From the NCBI GenBank assembly GCA_031292525.1, contig JARLGY010000036.1:86391-150390 (forward strand): DNA of 64,000 nucleotides, given 5' to 3'. The position numbers and the translations under genes were made by a program. Positions within the stretch are counted from its first letter, which is position 1, and each line of letters opens with the position of its first letter. Below are positions 33,439-43,446 of this stretch, piece by piece. The stretch is from Flavipsychrobacter sp. Lineage in GTDB: Bacteria > Bacteroidota > Bacteroidia > Chitinophagales > Chitinophagaceae. Below the pieces are notes generated by a model, which did no database searches, was not told where the DNA came from, and worked only from the letters and a program-made list of their open reading frames with translations.

Positions 33439-35181
33439 TTATCTTGTGAATGTATATGTGATTTTTGCTTCATTATTGTTCTCGTCTGCAGCGCTCAGTA
33501 CAAGTTTATGTTTGCCTGCTGAGCAATGTTCATCAAAGGTATAAAAGAGTAGGTCTCCATGCTGTTCTATGCATATCCACTTACCGTCCAGCATACCCTT
33601 AAATTTCCTTACCGATGTCATATTGTCCTTCGCAGCAAACAATATTTGCTTGGCTTTGTTCAGGTTGGCCCCCTCCTTTTGCAAAGGCTTTATAGTTGGG
33701 GGTAGTGTGTCTGCCGCCAGCCAATATGTGCCAAAACTACGTACCGCTGCTTTGTACCATCCCATGTCTATATTGCCAGCCGCCTGTCCATCTTCATCCT
33801 TGCCGTCAGTGTACATCATTACTATTTTATCTCGCAGGTTAAAGCTTATGGGTTTATTCGGTTTTATACTCAATTGCATGGCCGTATGCATCGGTATGTC
33901 TGCGCTGCATATCTTGTAAATGGCCGATAGCTTATTATCATCCTGTTGTTCATTGTAGGTATAGGCAACGCTATCATAAAGTGCGCGGTCATTTAGTTCA
34001 AATTTCAGGTTAGGGCTTTCAAATGTATTAGGGGCATTGGGCAGCAATATTTTAGACGGATGCAAGTTGTTAGGGTCAATCCTGCGGAGGAAAGGATGTG
34101 GCGGTTGCGATACTGAAAATGCAACAGTAGCAGTATTGCCAAAGTCATCAGTCAATACTATTTTTATATTGTAAGGGATACCGGGTTGGGTATCTGATAG
34201 TTGCTTGGGTATATGCAGGTAACCTTTATTATGCAAAGGGTCTTTGTATATAGAATTAAGGTGGTTTCCGGGAAGCTGAAAAAAGCTTTGCACCCAAAAA
34301 CCATCTTTTTTCTTTGTAGGGTAGTCTGCGTAAGCATTTATGTACTTTGTTTCATCGTAACCTATATTGTCTAGTACAACCGAATAGAAGAAAGAGTCAT
34401 TTACAAATAGGTCGGCTTTGTAATGCGCAAGTGTATTGTCGCTGCCTTCCATATAGTCATTAACCTCCAATCCTATGCCGAACATTGTATCGGTCGCTGC
34501 TGCTGGCAAAAAGGTTACGTTCTCTCTTTCTTCTGTATAGATATTATTTATTTTATGCAGAACTATAGCGTGTTGGTAACTATTATAAAATCCGTTCGAT
34601 AGGTTATACACTACTGCCCGTATTGGCACAGGTGCCTTCTTGTCAATAATAGGTAACCCAAATTGCTCAGGGTTCAGTGGGTGTTCTGTTTTGCCGTCTC
34701 TTATTTCAAAGTGCAGGTGCGGTGCAGTACTCCCGCCTGTGTTGCCAGACAATGCTATAAGTTGGCCCTTCTTCACTGGGAATTGTGTTGGCGATAATTG
34801 CAGGTCCACATCCCATCGCTGCTGGGCATATTGTTGGGCATGCATATATTTTTGTATGGCAGGGGCAAAATCGCTTAGGTGCCCATAAAGGGTAGTGTAG
34901 CCATTAGGATGGGTAATATAGAGCCCATGCCCAAATCCACTTTTATCCATTTTTATCCTCGATATATAGCCATCGGCAGCAGCATGCACTGGCTGGCCTT
35001 CCTTCCCCTGTGTTTTTATATCCACACCACTATGGAAATGCCCTGGCCTGCACTCCCCAAAATTCCCTGCCAGGTATATAGGTATATCCAGCGGGTTGCG
35101 AAAATAATGTTGGGGGTAATTAGGCTGTCCCCAAACCATCACGGGACAAGCAAGTACAAGCAAGCTGAGGAATTTCTTCAT
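33439..35181 (-). CDS. Secreted M23-family metallopeptidase
   Basis: The 580-residue protein has a signal peptide (MKKFLSLLVLACPVMVWG). The LytM/M23 domain has the zinc ligands in GHFHSGVDI (about 55) and HLHFEIRDG (about 157). A C-terminal region of about 370 residues with several beta-rich domains follows. M23 enzymes cut peptidoglycan cross-links. I use the ATG at 35181, not the one at 35193, because of the signal peptide. Confidence 0.9.
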   Translation of the reverse strand: MKKFLSLLVLACPVMVWGQPNYPQHYFRNPLDIPIYLAGNFGECRPGHFHSGVDIKTQGKEGQPVHAAADGYISRIKMDKSGFGHGLYITHPNGYTTLYGHLSDFAPAIQKYMHAQQYAQQRWDVDLQLSPTQFPVKKGQLIALSGNTGGSTAPHLHFEIRDGKTEHPLNPEQFGLPIIDKKAPVPIRAVVYNLSNGFYNSYQHAIVLHKINNIYTEERENVTFLPAAATDTMFGIGLEVNDYMEGSDNTLAHYKADLFVNDSFFYSVVLDNIGYDETKYINAYADYPTKKKDGFWVQSFFQLPGNHLNSIYKDPLHNKGYLHIPKQLSDTQPGIPYNIKIVLTDDFGNTATVAFSVSQPPHPFLRRIDPNNLHPSKILLPNAPNTFESPNLKFELNDRALYDSVAYTYNEQQDDNKLSAIYKICSADIPMHTAMQLSIKPNKPISFNLRDKIVMMYTDGKDEDGQAAGNIDMGWYKAAVRSFGTYWLAADTLPPTIKPLQKEGANLNKAKQILFAAKDNMTSVRKFKGMLDGKWICIEQHGDLLFYTFDEHCSAGKHKLVLSAADENNNEAKITYTFTR

Positions 35182-35356
35182 GTTTTGAAACAATACGTAA
35201 AGCTAAAAGGTTTTATGGAAATGCCTACCTTCTGTCAAAAAGCATATTTCTTTATGTCTTGCACTGGTTGTGAGGTATTGTGGTTTGTTGTTTGCTGCGA
35301 AAATTTAATACGTTTGATCAGTTACCTTTACTTTAAGCGCTATAGGTAGTTTGTCG

Positions 35357-36433
35357 TTATTGTTTCTTTTTAAAAGGATCACTAAAGGCTGGGTCACATA
35401 TAAAGGCTGAGTCAGTAAGTGTTTTCAAAAATGATATTATTTTCCGTTGCTCATCCACAGAGAAATGTGCTCCTTTCCTGTGTGCAAATTCCATTTTGCT
35501 ATCAATGTTAGCGCATACGTTTACGCCTGCACTATAAAAATTAAGAACATCTTCTATTGTCTTGAATCTACCATCATGCATATATGGGGCAGTGAGCATA
35601 ACATTCCTTAGTGATGGTATTTTAAATTTTCCAAAATCATCAATATATCCTGTAATGCCGCCTCTGCCTTTATCTTTATAATTATTGGCATCGGCTATTG
35701 GGTCTAACCCGTTATTACTAAAATTGAATGTCGAACCTAATGGGTCAGAGTCGGTCGTATGGCAGTGTAGACAATCTCCCCTGGTCATATCATTCACTAA
35801 GTTGAAGCCTTCATATTCTTCTGCGGTAAAAGCGCTCTTTCCTATCAGCACCATATCATATTTAGATCTGTAAGAAATAAGTGTTCGCTCAAACTGTCCA
35901 ATAGCTTTGGCTACTAAAGTGCTGTCTATATATTCTGCTCCAAAAACAGCTTTAAACTTGGCTCGGTAAAACGTGCTGTTGTTTAGGCGTATAGATACTT
36001 CTGGCCAGTTCATATCCATCTCATTGTGCGTTCGCACAGGATGGTAAATTTGGCGTTCTATTGTTTCTGCTTTCCCATCCCAGAAGAAATTTTTATGCCA
36101 TGCGAGGTTGAACAATGGCATCGTGTTTCGGGTCATCAGCTCTCCCGTTCCTCCTTTGCTAAAGGTGTTAGGGCCATCGCTGAATGCCGCTTTTTGTTTG
36201 TGGCAACTGCCGCATGATAGAGTTCTCTTTCGGCTTAATATGGGGTCGTAGAATAAATACCGCCCAAGTTCTGCACCTTCCACAGTTACCACATTGCTGG
36301 TATCTCTGGGCATAGCAGGAAACAGTTTTAACTTCGGGAAAATATATAGGGTAGTAAGATGCGCCTTAAACGCGGACGCTAACCATATAATCGTTAGTAG
36401 CAGTACCACAATATATCCTTTCCGCATTTTCAT
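35357..36433 (-). CDS. Di-haem cytochrome c peroxidase (MauG/CcpA family)
   Basis: The 358-residue protein has an N-terminal membrane or signal segment (about 5-22) and two c-haem motifs: CGSCH (about 75) followed by KQKAAFSDG, and CLHCH (about 224). A C-terminal APYMHDGRFKTIEDVLNFY is typical of the family. It reduces hydrogen peroxide in the periplasm, or oxidises a protein partner in the MauG branch. It starts three bases after the T9SS gene stop, so the two are one transcript. Confidence 0.9.
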   Translation of the reverse strand: MKMRKGYIVVLLLTIIWLASAFKAHLTTLYIFPKLKLFPAMPRDTSNVVTVEGAELGRYLFYDPILSRKRTLSCGSCHKQKAAFSDGPNTFSKGGTGELMTRNTMPLFNLAWHKNFFWDGKAETIERQIYHPVRTHNEMDMNWPEVSIRLNNSTFYRAKFKAVFGAEYIDSTLVAKAIGQFERTLISYRSKYDMVLIGKSAFTAEEYEGFNLVNDMTRGDCLHCHTTDSDPLGSTFNFSNNGLDPIADANNYKDKGRGGITGYIDDFGKFKIPSLRNVMLTAPYMHDGRFKTIEDVLNFYSAGVNVCANIDSKMEFAHRKGAHFSVDEQRKIISFLKTLTDSAFICDPAFSDPFKKKQ

Positions 36434-36436
36434 TCG

Positions 36437-37351
36437 CTACTTCTTCAGGAAAATTGGGAATGTCTTACTCTTGATGTTTGTATTCACTTTTAGGTAGTAC
36501 AAGCCACTGGGGTGATTGCTAATATCAATAAAATATTTTGTTGGTGCTCGTCCGTACTCTTCTACTACCTCTCCTTTCATATCTGTCAATTGCATGCTTT
36601 CTATTATGTGGTAGTCTTCTATTTTTTCCGCCTCAATATTTACAATGCCAGTAGTACTGGTTGGATAAACCCTTAAATATTCTGTCTGCTTCACATTCTT
36701 TACAATATGAACGTAGGTTACGCTAGAAATCATATTATCTATCATCCACCCTTCCCCTTTGTTGCTTGTAGAGTCAGATTTTAATGTAAATCTGATAATA
36801 ACCGAGTCACCTAAAGATGATAAATAAGAGTTGTCAAAGCAGAACCAAATATCTTTCCATGCACTGTCAGTTCCGCTAAAACAAGGTTCACCTGTTGCTA
36901 ATGTATCTTTATTGGCCCTATCAAAACCATAAAAATTATAAACATGTGGGCTGTTAAAGGCATTGCTCCATGTTGTCCCTTTGTCAATAGAGAATTCTAC
37001 TATTGCGCCGTCATGGTGTTTCACTAGGTCAAGTTTTTGTTTCCACCTGATAGCTAATATTCCCCAGGTCATAAATGGTGTTGTTATAAAACTAAATCTT
37101 GAAATATTATTGGGCGGATAATTATTTACGGTGTCTGTCACAATTGCATTGGGATAAGTCGCAGCACTGTCAAAAATAGCTTTGTGAGGAGCGCCGATCT
37201 GCCATACATTGCTGCTGCTTGTATCTAAATGAATGATCAGGGAGTTTGTGGCTGATGTATCAGTGCCATCAAAATACTGTTGGTAATGAATTTGTGCTGA
37301 TGCTGTAGAATGAAAAAGGATAGTAATAATTAAGAAGTAGATTTTTTTCAT
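36437..37351 (-). CDS. Secreted protein with T9SS type A sorting domain
   Basis: The 304-residue protein has a signal peptide (MKKIYFLIITILFHSTASAQ). A jelly-roll-like region in the middle (about 75-210, WGILAIRWKQKLDL, VEFSIDKGTTW) is followed by a C-terminal Por-secretion domain (LRVYPTSTTGIVNIE to GLYYLKVNT). It is exported by the type IX system and probably cell-surface bound. It precedes the di-haem peroxidase gene directly; a functional link is possible but unproven. Confidence 0.85.
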   Translation of the reverse strand: MKKIYFLIITILFHSTASAQIHYQQYFDGTDTSATNSLIIHLDTSSSNVWQIGAPHKAIFDSAATYPNAIVTDTVNNYPPNNISRFSFITTPFMTWGILAIRWKQKLDLVKHHDGAIVEFSIDKGTTWSNAFNSPHVYNFYGFDRANKDTLATGEPCFSGTDSAWKDIWFCFDNSYLSSLGDSVIIRFTLKSDSTSNKGEGWMIDNMISSVTYVHIVKNVKQTEYLRVYPTSTTGIVNIEAEKIEDYHIIESMQLTDMKGEVVEEYGRAPTKYFIDISNHPSGLYYLKVNTNIKSKTFPIFLKK

Positions 37352-37527
37352 GATAGAAGATTTAATGGTTATCGTAATATAAATCTAATAAATATTTTAT
37401 GAAAAAGTATCTGTAAGGTCAATGGGTTACATTCAAAAATGTGAATATCCTTTTTTGCTCATCTCCCTTCCTCAATAGTATCTTGCAACTGTAAATAGGG
37501 TAGTGGGTGTTTGTCATCTTGAGTCAA

Positions 37528-37564
37528 AATGTCTGTAGTAATTTTTATTACAACAACAGACATT
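37528..37564. repeat. Palindromic repeat unit 1
   Basis: Outer arms AATGTCTGT / ACAGACATT enclose an inner GTAAT / ATTAC stem. Confidence 0.65.
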
Positions 37565-37607
37565 ATACGCTAAACCCCTTTCTGGCAACACCTTTTAGCC
37601 AAAACGG

Positions 37608-37642
37608 AAAATGTCCGCCGGCAGACATTGCTGGACATTTTA
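37608..37642. repeat. Palindromic repeat unit 2
   Basis: Arms AAAATGTCC / GGACATTTT enclose a loop holding AGACATT. Nearly identical to unit 4. Confidence 0.7.
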
Positions 37643-37738
37643 AGAAAAGAAAAGTTCTTATCCTGTAAATATTAAAAGTAAGTGAGGGCAGCCAATTTAA
37701 GACCGCCAGGTAGTACAAGGCTTTAGCATTCCACTTGG

Positions 37739-37778
37739 AATGTCCGTTTGGGTTTTTTGATCGCCCAACAGACATTTT
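37739..37778. repeat. Palindromic repeat unit 3
   Basis: Arms AATGTCCGTTTGGG / CCCAACAGACATT pair with one bulge and one mismatch. Confidence 0.65.
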
Positions 37779-37818
37779 ATTCGAAAGCCTTACCAGTCAA
37801 GCAATACAGCGAAAATAG

Positions 37819-37853
37819 AAAATGTCCGCCGACAGACATTTCTGGACATTTTA
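37819..37853. repeat. Palindromic repeat unit 4
   Basis: Arms AAAATGTCC / GGACATTTT; the 16-base loop differs from unit 2 at only two positions. Confidence 0.7.
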
Positions 37854-37931
37854 AACAAAAAAGAGATGGCTAGTCAGTTAGGGATAATACCACTTCGACA
37901 ATAAAATTAAGCACACATTCCTTGATATATA

Positions 37932-37953
37932 AACCCCAGCTTTCAAGCTGGGG
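37932..37953. repeat. Hairpin of a different type within the cluster
   Basis: CCCCAGCTT / AAGCTGGGG with a 2-nt loop, followed by a TCGGCTTTAGCCATG stretch. The word differs from the AATGTCC units. Confidence 0.65.
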
Positions 37954-38052
37954 GCTAGAAGATAAATATTTCGGCTTTAGCCATGATTTTGCCACTCAAA
38001 CAGACACTTTACTCTTAAAAACCTTGCCAGACTTGAGATGCCGCCGAAAATA

Positions 38053-38083
38053 AAAATGTCCGGGAACAGACATTCCCGGACAT
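38053..38083 (-). terminator. Palindromic repeat unit 5, likely terminator of the peroxiredoxin gene
   Basis: A perfect 12-bp stem, AATGTCCGGGAA / TTCCCGGACATT, with a 6-nt loop. On the minus strand it is followed by a T-rich stretch and lies 26 bp after the peroxiredoxin stop. It belongs to the same word family as the other units. Confidence 0.65.
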
Positions 38084-38108
38084 TCTAAGCATTAAATTTT
38101 ATTTCGGT

Positions 38109-38582
38109 TTAGGCAGTCACCTGCTTCAGCGCATCTTGTATGGCAGTAAAGTTGGGAAGTTCAGTAGGTACTTCCAGCACCTCGGCATATTGTATTATAC
38201 CCTCTTTATCTACTACAAAAGCCGACCTTTTAGATACGCCCTGCATGCCAAAGGCAAACTTTTCATATATCGCGCCATATGCTGTAGAAGCTTCCTTATT
38301 AAAGTCACTCAGCAGCGGGAAGTTCAGGTTCTGTTCTTTTTTAAACTTATCCAGTACAAAAACCGAATCTACAGAAATGCCCAATACCTCAGCATTCAGG
38401 TCATTATAAATACTGTAATTATCTCTTATACTGCACAATTCCGCAGTGCATACTCCGGTAAATGCAAGTGGAAAGAACAACAATACTACATTCTTACCTC
38501 TGTAGTCGCTTAGTTTTATTTCTTTTTTATCACTGTCAAAAAGTGAAAATTCTGGTGCCTGCTGGCCTGCTGTAATTGCCAT
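38109..38582 (-). CDS. Peroxiredoxin (AhpC/TSA, AhpE-like)
   Basis: The 157-residue protein has the peroxidatic Cys in FPLAFTGVCTAELCSIRDNY (about 46), with a second Cys five residues on. A conserved KRSAFVVDKEGII is also present. It reduces hydroperoxides using a thiol donor. It differs from the PrxQ-type Bcp encoded at 32965. Monocistronic. Confidence 0.9.
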   Translation of the reverse strand: MAITAGQQAPEFSLFDSDKKEIKLSDYRGKNVVLLFFPLAFTGVCTAELCSIRDNYSIYNDLNAEVLGISVDSVFVLDKFKKEQNLNFPLLSDFNKEASTAYGAIYEKFAFGMQGVSKRSAFVVDKEGIIQYAEVLEVPTELPNFTAIQDALKQVTA

Positions 38583-38719
38583 AGTGTTTTATGTTTTATT
38601 ATGTGTTAGGATGCTTTGTGCTGTCAAAAGTAATACTAAACAGATATACTTAGGAAAAGTTGTCCGTTCATAAACAGATAATATTGCAATATGTCTTCCT
38701 GCGACTGCACAATTGACAG

Positions 38720-38727
38720 TATTTTTG
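38720..38727 (+). promoter_or_regulatory. Predicted groESL promoter (-7 element)
   Basis: TATTTTTG matches TAnnTTTG exactly, 70 bp before groES. No CIRCE element was seen, so HrcA control is not indicated. Confidence 0.5.
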
Positions 38728-38796
38728 CAATGGCATAGAAAGTGATAACAATAAGCACAACCAACAAAGGAAATTAACATTTAAAATAAAACAACT

Positions 38797-39078
38797 ATGG
38801 CGAACAACGTGAACATTACTCCATTGCACGACAGGGTTATTGTAAAGCCCGCACCAGCTGAAGAGAAAACAGCAGGTGGCATCATCATCCCCGATACTGC
38901 TAAAGAAAAACCACAACGCGGTATAGTAGTAGCTGCAGGTCCTGGTAAAAAAGATGAGCCAATGACTGTAAAAAGTGGCGACAATGTATTGTATGGCAAA
39001 TATGCCGGTACAGAGATTTCTCTTGAAGGTAGCGACTACCTCATCATGCGCGAAAGCGACATCCTTGCAGTTGTATAA
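38797..39078 (+). CDS. groS: GroES co-chaperonin
   Basis: The 93-residue cytoplasmic lid of the GroEL chamber has [33 protein letters not shown] (mobile loop) and the C-terminal [12 protein letters not shown]. It lies 72 bp before groEL. Confidence 0.96.
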   Translation: MANNVNITPLHDRVIVKPAPAEEKTAGGIIIPDTAKEKPQRGIVVAAGPGKKDEPMTVKSGDNVLYGKYAGTEISLEGSDYLIMRESDILAVV

Positions 39079-39117
39079 TTATTATACAACCTCAGCAGGG
39101 ATTTTTTACGTTATTAA

Positions 39118-40791
<1,674 letters not shown>

Positions 40792-40813
40792 TGTCCCGCT
40801 TAATAATAAATTA

Positions 40814-40849
40814 AAAAAGCCTGTCTTCTTTATTGGAGACAGGCTTTTT
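40814..40849 (+). terminator. groESL terminator
   Basis: AAAAAGCCTGTCT / AGACAGGCTTTTT stem with a 10-nt loop and T-run, 23 bp after the groEL stop. Confidence 0.85.
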
Positions 40850-40921
40850 GTTTTACATCATTCGTAATTGCACTCCTTACAAACTTTATTACATTTGCCC
40901 GTCTTAAAAATATTCAGCAAT

Positions 40922-41701
40922 ATGTATAGCACACTACTTACCGCATTAGAAAATGGTACACTCATCATTACCATCAACCGTCCCGATAAGTTAAATGCCC
41001 TCAACAAAGACGTAATAGAAGATCTGGGCAAAATATTAGAAGACGTTTATACCAACAATGAAATTAAAGGTGTTATCCTCACCGGTGCCGGGGAAAAGGC
41101 ATTTGTTGCAGGTGCAGATATTACTGAGTTTGGCGGTATTGGGGCTGTTGGTGGCGCTGAACTTGCCCAAAAAGGTGCCGACCTGGTATTCAATAAAATT
41201 GAAAAATGTCCTAAGCCTGTATTAGCTGCAGTGAACGGCTTTGCACTAGGTGGCGGCTGCGAGCTGGCTATGGCATGCCACTTCCGTATAGCTTCAGAAA
41301 ATGCTAAGTTCGGCCAGCCAGAGGTAAACCTTGGTTTGATTCCCGGCTATGGCGGCACACAACGCCTTACACAGTTAATAGGCAAGGGCAAAGCAATGGA
41401 ATTGCTGATGACAGCAGATATGATAGGTGCAGCAGAAGCCAAAGATCTGGGATTGGTAAACCATGTTTACCCGCTTGCAGAGTTGCTGGTAAAGGCTAAA
41501 GAAGTGTTGGCCAAAATACAGTCTAAAGCGCCAATAGCTATCTCACATATTATTACTTGTGTAAACGAGGCCGCCGCCGCAGAAAAAAATGGATTTATCA
41601 ATGAAATAAAGTATTTTGGAGCGTGTTTCGCTACCGAAGACATGGTAGAAGGCACTACAGCCTTTCTTGAAAAAAGAAAAGCTATATTTAAAGGAAAATA
41701 A
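40922..41701 (+). CDS. Enoyl-CoA hydratase/isomerase (crotonase family)
   Basis: The 259-residue protein starts at the ATG at 40922 (MYSTLLTALENGTL). It shows the crotonase oxyanion-hole regions GAGEKAFVAGADITEF and NGFALGGGCELAMACHFRIAS. The catalytic Glu is in FGQPEVNLGLIPGYGGTQRL, and a second acid is probably in the helix before. It hydrates trans-2-enoyl-CoA, in fatty-acid or amino-acid degradation. An in-frame TTG at 40868 is unlikely. Confidence 0.9.
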   Translation: MYSTLLTALENGTLIITINRPDKLNALNKDVIEDLGKILEDVYTNNEIKGVILTGAGEKAFVAGADITEFGGIGAVGGAELAQKGADLVFNKIEKCPKPVLAAVNGFALGGGCELAMACHFRIASENAKFGQPEVNLGLIPGYGGTQRLTQLIGKGKAMELLMTADMIGAAEAKDLGLVNHVYPLAELLVKAKEVLAKIQSKAPIAISHIITCVNEAAAAEKNGFINEIKYFGACFATEDMVEGTTAFLEKRKAIFKGK

Positions 41702-41732
41702 TTTTTATCTTCATTGCTAAAACTAATCTGAT

Positions 41733-42686
41733 ATGCGGACCAAACTTATCCGTAACATACTTACAGTGATGCTCAGTGCAGCAGCAGCCACAACTGCTAC
41801 GGCACAGACGCAAGTGCGTCTCGATGCACCTCATGGCTGGTCTATTGGCACCAACTTCGGCCTTGCCGATTTCTGGGGCAACGTAGGCACAAAGTCTGTT
41901 ATAGACCATTACAACAATAGCCTTTATTCCAGCAATATGCACGGGATGGGCGGTATGTTTGTACGCTACTCTATGTCACCCGCATTTGCATTAAAGCTGG
42001 CAGCAAACTACGGCGTGCTGTACGCTACCGATGCATGGAACTATAAAAAAGCAATGTCTGCAGCTAATACTGGCATGGATGCTTACCAGCGCTATGCACG
42101 CAATCAGGATATTAAAGACGTTACATGGGAAGGTAGCCTGGAACTGGAATGGTCTCCACGCCGTATGAACCTCCTGAATGCCGGTTCACAGAAATCTTCT
42201 CAGCCTTATATACATGCAGGTGTAGGTTATTTTCACTACACACCGTACGGTACCCTTAATGGAGACTGGGTAAAATTGCATGACCTTCACCTTGAAGGCG
42301 ATGGTTTTTCTGTAGCTGGTATGCCGTCAGCATACAAGCTGGGTGGCATTTGCATACCGGTAGGCGTTGGTTATAAGTTCGATATTGGTCAGCACCTGAA
42401 TCTGGGTATCGAGTACTCTTATCGCCTTACTTTCCTTGGATATATGGACGATGTTAGCGCTAAATATATTGATCCTAAATATTATTCACAGTTCCTTACT
42501 CCTGCTCAGGCAGCAGTAGCTACTGCTATGGCAAATAAGTCATACGAAGCAATCGGGCCTGAATCTACTGTAGGTACTCCAGGTAACAATAGAGGTAATC
42601 CTTCTTTTAAAGATTCTTATTCCACAATATCCGTGGTGTTCTTCTACAAAGTAAAGTCACACGGTATTGCCTGGTGGGGCGATTAG
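41733..42686 (+). CDS. Outer-membrane beta-barrel protein, uncharacterised
   Basis: The 317-residue protein has a signal peptide (about 1-25, ending near TATAQ) and alternating strands with glycine and aromatics (GWSIGTNFGLADFWGNVG, LGIEYSYRLTFLGYMDDV, ISVVFFYKVKS at the C-terminus). This resembles small OmpA-like or porin-like barrels of Bacteroidota. No ligand can be named. A terminator follows. Confidence 0.7.
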   Translation: MRTKLIRNILTVMLSAAAATTATAQTQVRLDAPHGWSIGTNFGLADFWGNVGTKSVIDHYNNSLYSSNMHGMGGMFVRYSMSPAFALKLAANYGVLYATDAWNYKKAMSAANTGMDAYQRYARNQDIKDVTWEGSLELEWSPRRMNLLNAGSQKSSQPYIHAGVGYFHYTPYGTLNGDWVKLHDLHLEGDGFSVAGMPSAYKLGGICIPVGVGYKFDIGQHLNLGIEYSYRLTFLGYMDDVSAKYIDPKYYSQFLTPAQAAVATAMANKSYEAIGPESTVGTPGNNRGNPSFKDSYSTISVVFFYKVKSHGIAWWGD

Positions 42687-42705
42687 TAGCAGCCAAACTA
42701 ATTTT

Positions 42706-42741
42706 AAAAAAGAGCAGTATGGCAACATACCGCTCTTTTTT
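42706..42741 (+). terminator. Terminator after the beta-barrel gene
   Basis: AAAAAGAGC / GCTCTTTTT with inner GTATG / CATAC arms and a T-run. Confidence 0.8.
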
Positions 42742-42847
42742 CTTTAATAAACTCAATGCTATATTTATGGTATGGATGACAAAATAAATCCAACCATCCT
42801 TAAAAGAAAAGAGGTATTTTCGGCCTCTTAAAAATCTGCTATAACTT

Positions 42848-43426
42848 ATGTATGCTTACCTGGAAGGGGAACTTGCCTATAAGTCTCCGTCAATGCTCAT
42901 CATGGATGTGAATGGTGTGGGCTATGAGTTGAACATAACCTTGCAGACCTATAGCAAAGTACAGCAGTTGGAACGGTGCAAACTGTTTACTCACCTGCAG
43001 GTACGTGAGGATGCATGGGTGCTATACGCGTTTTTTACAGAAGATGAACGGGCTACCTTTAGGCAGTTGCTGGCTATAAGCGGTGTAGGTGCAGCCACAG
43101 CCCGCGTTATCCTCTCATCACTTACATCCGATGAATTGGAACGGGCTGTAGCATTTGATGATGCAAAGACGCTGGAACGAATAAAAGGAATAGGTGCCAA
43201 AACGGCACAACGGATATTACTTGAACTAAAAGGCAAGCTGTTCAAGCAAAAAAATAGTACTGCTATCCCATCATCAATGCACAATACAACTGTGGATGAT
43301 GCGTTAAATGCATTGGTAAATCTGGGCATCAACAAAGGGGTGGCCGAATCAGCTATTGCTAAAGTTAATAATGCTGCATCTTTATCGGTTGAAGATCTGA
43401 TAAAGCAGGCGCTGCGTGCTGTGTAA
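42848..43426 (+). CDS. ruvA: Holliday junction helicase subunit RuvA
   Basis: The 192-residue protein has the N-terminal OB fold (MYAYLEGELAYKSPS, MDVNGVGYELNI). Two HhH motifs follow: LLAISGVGAATARVILSSL and LERIKGIGAKTAQRILLELKGKL. A C-terminal RuvB-binding domain is present. It recognises four-way junctions and guides RuvB. It lies 20 bp before sprA, a common gene order in Bacteroidota. Confidence 0.95.
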   Translation: MYAYLEGELAYKSPSMLIMDVNGVGYELNITLQTYSKVQQLERCKLFTHLQVREDAWVLYAFFTEDERATFRQLLAISGVGAATARVILSSLTSDELERAVAFDDAKTLERIKGIGAKTAQRILLELKGKLFKQKNSTAIPSSMHNTTVDDALNALVNLGINKGVAESAIAKVNNAASLSVEDLIKQALRAV

Positions 43427-43446
43427 TATTGCAAAAGAGGAAATAA

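Larger units (their letters stand above)
37352..38108. other. 757-bp non-coding region filled with palindromic repeats
   Basis: No convincing gene lies here; an 70-codon frame at 37563-37775 only reads through the repeats. Six hairpin units are listed separately. They share the words AATGTCC, CAGACATT and GGACATT. Confidence 0.7.

Noticed and set aside
37563..37775. Minus-strand frame of 70 codons in the repeat region
   Set aside because: It reads through two palindromic units and has no coding features.
37528..38083. CRISPR array
   Set aside because: Units are few, irregularly spaced and differ in length and sequence; no cas gene is near.
38589..38796. CIRCE element before groES
   Set aside because: No TTAGCACTC-N9-GAGTGCTAA repeat or near match is present.
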